A stretch of 64,000 bases of DNA from Lacticaseibacillus brantae DSM 23927 (lineage in GTDB: Bacteria; Bacillota; Bacilli; Lactobacillales; Lactobacillaceae), in assembly GCF_001436115.1 (NCBI RefSeq), contig NZ_AYZQ01000001.1, positions 310,001 to 374,000 on the forward strand, written 5' to 3'. Under the pieces are notes generated by a model that did no database searches, was not told the DNA's origin, and worked only from the letters and a program-made list of their open reading frames with translations. Both the position numbers and the translations under genes were made by a program. Every line of letters starts with the position of its first letter. Position 1 is the stretch's first letter. Positions 60,612 through 64,000 of this stretch are shown piece by piece.

Positions 60612-61883
60612 TCATTCTCCTTTGTGGTAGGCAATGTGTCCGCCCACGATGGTTGCAAGTGTGGTCCCATAAACGGTTTCGCCAATGAAAGGACTGTTGT
60701 GTCCCTTTGAAAACCAGGTTGCGGGATCAATCGGATAAGGCTGGTTGGTTTCCATAATGGTTAAATCAGCCGGTTCACCCACTGCTAGCTGCCCGCCGCT
60801 TAAACCAAATGCGGTTGCAGGATTACGACTCATCACTTGGACAAGTTGGGCAAAAGGCATGACGCCGGATTTCACCAAATGCGTGTATAACAAGCTAAAG
60901 GCAGTTTCTAGACCCACAATGCCAAATGCGGCAGTGCTGAACGAGCCCGTCTTTTGAGCGGCAGTGTGCGGCGCGTGGTCAGTGGCAACCATGTCGATGG
61001 TGCCATCAAGCAAACCTGCCAAGACTGCCGCTCGGTCGTCTGGTGAGCGCAATGGTGGATTCATTTTGTAATTAGGATTATCGCCAGGAATCATGGTGTC
61101 ATCAAGCAAAAGATGATGCGGGCTGACTTCTGCGGTCACACGGATGCCGGCCGCTTTGGCCCAACGAATGAGATCGACACTCGCTTTAGTCGAGACATGG
61201 CACGCATGGTAGTGAACCCCAGTTGCCTGGGCCAGCTGCAAATCGCGGGCCAATTGGCTGGACTCACTGACAGTTGGGATGCCAGGCAAATGTAATTTGT
61301 CCGCGATGGGTCCAGCATTGATTACACCACCATTGACTAAACTTTCATCTTCAATGTGGGCGGCGATTGGCGCATCGATGGCTTGGGCCGCGCTCATGGC
61401 TGCCAACATGGTGGCGGCGGATTGTACCCCCTTGCCGTCATTAGAGAAGCCCAGGACACCAGCTTTTTTCAGAGCGACCATGTCGACGACAGTGTCGCTC
61501 GTGAGTCCAGTGGTCATTGCGGCAAACTGGTGAATGCGCACGTGGCCGTCTTGTTGGTTTTTAGCCAGCAGGCTTTCTGTTGTCGCCAGCGTCTCTGGCA
61601 CAGGATTAAGGTTGGGCATGGCGACGACTTGGGTGAACCCACCATGCGCAGCTGCCACACTCCCCGTGGCAATTGTTTCTTTGTCCGTGAACCCGGGCTC
61701 GCGAAAATGCACGTGTACATCAATCAGGCCCGGTAAAGCCCAAGCCCCGTTTGCTTCAATAATTGTATCAGCGGAGGTGTCAGGAATCGTTGGCGCCATT
61801 TGAGTGACCACGCCGTCAGCAATTCGAATGTCCTGTCGGCATTCTTTGCCCAGTACCCGTGCTTGTTTAATCAATACTGTCAT
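60612..61883 (-). CDS. pyrC: Dihydroorotase
   Basis: This 423-residue zinc enzyme cyclises carbamoyl aspartate to dihydroorotate. The metal motif DVHVHFREPGFTDKETI is followed by GGFTQVVAMPN, a His in VHYHACHVSTKASVDLI, and the Asp in MVATDHAPHTAAQKTGSF. It belongs to the class I (long, B. subtilis-type) group. The start at 61883 (MTVLIKQARVLG) has AGGGAG a few bases upstream; the longer frame would add 12 atypical residues within the pyrB-pyrC gap. It sits between pyrB and carA in the standard order. Confidence 0.97.
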   Translation of the reverse strand: MTVLIKQARVLGKECRQDIRIADGVVTQMAPTIPDTSADTIIEANGAWALPGLIDVHVHFREPGFTDKETIATGSVAAAHGGFTQVVAMPNLNPVPETLATTESLLAKNQQDGHVRIHQFAAMTTGLTSDTVVDMVALKKAGVLGFSNDGKGVQSAATMLAAMSAAQAIDAPIAAHIEDESLVNGGVINAGPIADKLHLPGIPTVSESSQLARDLQLAQATGVHYHACHVSTKASVDLIRWAKAAGIRVTAEVSPHHLLLDDTMIPGDNPNYKMNPPLRSPDDRAAVLAGLLDGTIDMVATDHAPHTAAQKTGSFSTAAFGIVGLETAFSLLYTHLVKSGVMPFAQLVQVMSRNPATAFGLSGGQLAVGEPADLTIMETNQPYPIDPATWFSKGHNSPFIGETVYGTTLATIVGGHIAYHKGE

Positions 61884-61899
61884 GGGCTCCCTACTTTCT

Positions 61900-62808
61900 T
61901 TAGAAGTGATTGGCGTCAATTACTGCCTCTAACATGGCCATCCGCATGAAGACACCGTTATGCATCTGGGTAAAAATGCGTGACTGTGGTGATTCAACTA
62001 ATTCAGACGCCAGTTCCACGTCGCGATTAACTGGTGCGGGATGCATGATGATGGCCTGCGGTTGAAGCTGCTTAGCCCGTTCAAGTGTCACCCCATAGGT
62101 TTGGTGGTAGTCCGTGGCAGTGAACGCTGCTCGCGTTGTGGCATCAAGCCGCTCGAGTTGAACCCGGAGTAACATCAACACGTCCACTTGTGGCATCAGG
62201 TCATCAATTTCGACATAGGGCCCAGCTTGAGCAAAATCCTCTGTATACCACGCTCGCGGCCCAGAAAACATGACCGTGGCGCCAAGTTGTTTCAGAAGCG
62301 TCATGTCAGAGCGCGCGACTCGGGAATGGGCTAAGTCGCCAACAATGCCGACTTTTAGGCCAGTAAAATGACCAAAGTGTTCATGAATGGTCATGAGGTC
62401 AAGCATCATTTGTGAAGGATGTTGGCCAGCACCATCGCCAGCATTAAGGATGGCCGTGCTGCTGGCGTCCAATAATGGTCGGTAGTAATCGGATTGGGGA
62501 TGGCGGATCACCGCCAGATTCACCCCGATGGCACTGAGCGTTTTAATTGTGTCACTGAGCGTTTCACCCTTGCTGACGGAACTATGGGTTGGGTCGAAAC
62601 TAATGACGGAAAGACCAAGTTTACTCTCGGCCATTTCAAAACTGGTGTGAGTGCGGGTGCTATTTTCAAAGAAAAGATTACTGACATAAATTGGGTTGGC
62701 GAATTGACGACTTTCGCCGTGTTTAAACGCTTCTGCCCGTTCAATTAACGTCAGAGCATCTGTTGGGGTCACTTGGTCTGCGCTGACGAAGTGCTTAAAG
62801 GTCAACAC
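61900..62808 (-). CDS. pyrB: Aspartate carbamoyltransferase catalytic subunit
   Basis: This protein of about 302 residues transfers the carbamoyl group of carbamoyl phosphate to aspartate. The phosphate-binding [13 protein letters not shown] motif is followed by [36 protein letters not shown] and [14 protein letters not shown]. No regulatory subunit gene (pyrI) is present, as usual for Bacilli. The GTG at 62808 is preferred because AAGGGG lies 6 bases upstream; ATGs at 62814 and 62823 are alternatives, but the site abuts or follows them. The start lies inside the uraA 3' end, showing coupling. Confidence 0.95.
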   Translation of the reverse strand: MLTFKHFVSADQVTPTDALTLIERAEAFKHGESRQFANPIYVSNLFFENSTRTHTSFEMAESKLGLSVISFDPTHSSVSKGETLSDTIKTLSAIGVNLAVIRHPQSDYYRPLLDASSTAILNAGDGAGQHPSQMMLDLMTIHEHFGHFTGLKVGIVGDLAHSRVARSDMTLLKQLGATVMFSGPRAWYTEDFAQAGPYVEIDDLMPQVDVLMLLRVQLERLDATTRAAFTATDYHQTYGVTLERAKQLQPQAIIMHPAPVNRDVELASELVESPQSRIFTQMHNGVFMRMAMLEAVIDANHF

Positions 62809-64000
62809 TGTCATCCCCTTCATTGGCAGCTTTCTTTGGCAAGATGAAGTTCAACGCAATCCCAATGACCGTGGCTAAGGCAATCCCGGAGAAGTTGTGG
62901 CCAGCAAATTGTAAGCTGGCGTTCCCGATACCAATCACCAGAATTGTTGAAGCAATCATCAGGTTACGTTTTTGGTCAAAATCAATCTTGTTATCAATGA
63001 GAACGCGCAGCCCATTTGAGGCAATCACCCCAAAGAGCAAGAAGCTAATCCCACCGATGACGGGACTTGGAATGGTGTGAATCAAAGCGCTCAGTTTACC
63101 GACAAAGGCGAAGATGATGGCGAAGAACGCTGCCCCACCCAAAACATAAACCGAATGCACCTTCGTCATCGCGAGCACCCCAATATTCTCACCATAACTG
63201 GTAATTGGTGGCCCGCCGACGAACCCAGCAATAATTGATGCGGTCCCATCCCCGGCTAAGGTGTGGTTAAGGCCAGGGTCTTTGAAGAAGTTCCGGTTGG
63301 TCAATTTGTCTAAGACCATGATATGGCCCATGTGTTCAGTCATCGTGACAAAAGCAATGGGAGCCATGGATAAGATGGCACCCCAGTAGATACCAGGCTT
63401 GTAGGTCAAGAACGGGATTTGGAAGTGTGGCAATTCAAACCAATTGGCAGCCATCACTGGGGCAAAATCCACAATGCCAAACAGCATCGCCACAATGTAC
63501 CCGGTCACAATCCCCAGTAAAATCGGCAAGAGACTGATAAAGTTCTTCAAGTACATGTTATAGATAATTGTTGCGGCCAAGGTAATCATCGCCACTGCGA
63601 AGTAGCGCAAATCATACACGCTTGTGGTGGCACTAACGGTCCGCATGGTCGCATCTGTCGCGGCTGTCCCAGCAAGGCTTAAGCCAATGACCATCACAAT
63701 TGGGCCAACGACAATCGGAGGTAATGCTTTGTCAATCCACGCTGAGCCCGCAAAGTTTACAATCAGGGCAACAATCAGGTACACGACCCCAACCGCGATG
63801 GTTCCCTGAGCGATTGCGGGGTAGCCCGCGCCCTTCATCAAGGCTTGCATGACGGTGATAAATGAGAAGCTCGAGCCCATGTACGCAGGAATTTTGCCGC
63901 GAGTAATCAAGATATACATTAAGGTGCCGACCCCACTGGAGAACAGGGCGATCGCTGGATCCAAACCGACTAAGATTGGCACTAACACGGTTGAGCCAAA
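62795..64000 (-). CDS. uraA: Uracil permease, NCS2 family (partial)
   Basis: The gene runs off the right edge; about 401 residues of the C-terminal part are seen ([15 protein letters not shown] onward). It has around 12 or more membrane segments and NCS2 family features: [41 protein letters not shown], the key acidic [31 protein letters not shown] block and [18 protein letters not shown], which hold the substrate-binding Glu residues. It imports uracil by proton symport. It is the first gene of the pyr operon visible here; pyrR, if present, lies outside the window. The first codons are not in the window. Confidence 0.95.
   Translation of the reverse strand, partial: FGSTVLVPILVGLDPAIALFSSGVGTLMYILITRGKIPAYMGSSFSFITVMQALMKGAGYPAIAQGTIAVGVVYLIVALIVNFAGSAWIDKALPPIVVGPIVMVIGLSLAGTAATDATMRTVSATTSVYDLRYFAVAMITLAATIIYNMYLKNFISLLPILLGIVTGYIVAMLFGIVDFAPVMAANWFELPHFQIPFLTYKPGIYWGAILSMAPIAFVTMTEHMGHIMVLDKLTNRNFFKDPGLNHTLAGDGTASIIAGFVGGPPITSYGENIGVLAMTKVHSVYVLGGAAFFAIIFAFVGKLSALIHTIPSPVIGGISFLLFGVIASNGLRVLIDNKIDFDQKRNLMIASTILVIGIGNASLQFAGHNFSGIALATVIGIALNFILPKKAANEGDDSVDL

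Noticed and set aside
54743-62794. PyrR-type attenuators inside the pyr operon
   Set aside because: Intergenic gaps from uraA to pyrE are 3-21 bp or overlaps, too short for an attenuator. Any PyrR site would lie upstream of the window edge.
1-64000. CRISPR arrays, insertion sequences, prophage, tRNA or rRNA genes
   Set aside because: No regularly spaced repeats, transposase or phage structural genes, or cloverleaf/rRNA signatures were recognised. XerC at 32714 is a housekeeping recombinase by context.

Overview
The window reads as a continuous piece of core chromosome from a low-to-medium GC Gram-positive lactic acid bacterium of the Lactobacillaceae. The closest familiar relatives seem to be the Lacticaseibacillus group. 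Two enzymes are especially telling: a 316-residue thymidylate synthase with its catalytic Cys at position 198 and the long insert known from the L. casei enzyme, and a 162-residue dihydrofolate reductase of the L. casei type. Strong AGGAGG ribosome binding sites, pyruvate formate-lyase, an LPXTG surface protein with a KxYKxGKxW signal, and Bacillus-like gene order (scpB-rluB-ribU-fer-ypbB-recS-ypbE-cmk-rpsA-der-hup) fit the same assignment. The genus is inferred, not proven. No rRNA, tRNA, insertion sequence, prophage or CRISPR array was seen.

Layout. 1-10.3 kb: end of scpB, rluB, an FMN riboswitch with ribU, ferredoxin divergent from ypbB-recS, a LysM protein, cmk, rpsA, der, HU and a TPR protein. 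10.4-17 kb: the cell-surface part, with a large LPXTG protein and a MoxR / DUF58 / transglutaminase operon. 17-24.8 kb: YitT, cca, a hypothetical gene, an ABC-F protein, thyA-folA, a hemolysin III family protein and a DegV protein. 24.9-36.5 kb: a tightly packed run with many start/stop overlaps (ypmR, ypmS, yozE, ctpA, rbgA, rnhB), then dprA, topA, xerC, hslV, hslU and an aldose-epimerase-like gene. 36.6-41.9 kb: plsY divergent from parE-parC. 42-47.4 kb: pflB-pflA behind a structured leader, a LysR regulator and the Mn-dependent pyrophosphatase. 47.4-53.8 kb: a kinase-like plus GyrI-like gene pair, a minus-strand group (Nudix, DegV, phosphodiesterase) and rqcH. 53.8-64 kb: a 325-bp intergenic region with a very strong hairpin, then the pyrimidine operon on the minus strand in transcription order uraA-pyrB-pyrC-carA-carB-pyrD-pyrF-pyrE, with uraA cut by the window edge.

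Functionally, the genes cover chromosome maintenance and segregation (scpB, recS, topA, xerC, parE/parC, HU, rnhB, dprA), translation and ribosome assembly (rluB, rpsA, der, rbgA, cca, ABC-F, rqcH), nucleotide supply (cmk, thyA, folA, pyr operon), the anaerobic pyruvate route (pflBA) and envelope functions. I found no clearly undescribed multi-gene system. The best leads are non-coding or contextual: the hairpin between rqcH and pyrE, the pflB leader and the pflB-pflA double hairpin, the repeat-bearing HU leader, a palindrome over the topA promoter, the back-to-back ribosome binding sites of fer and ypbB, a class 1B PyrD without adjacent PyrK, and the kinase-like/GyrI-like pair.
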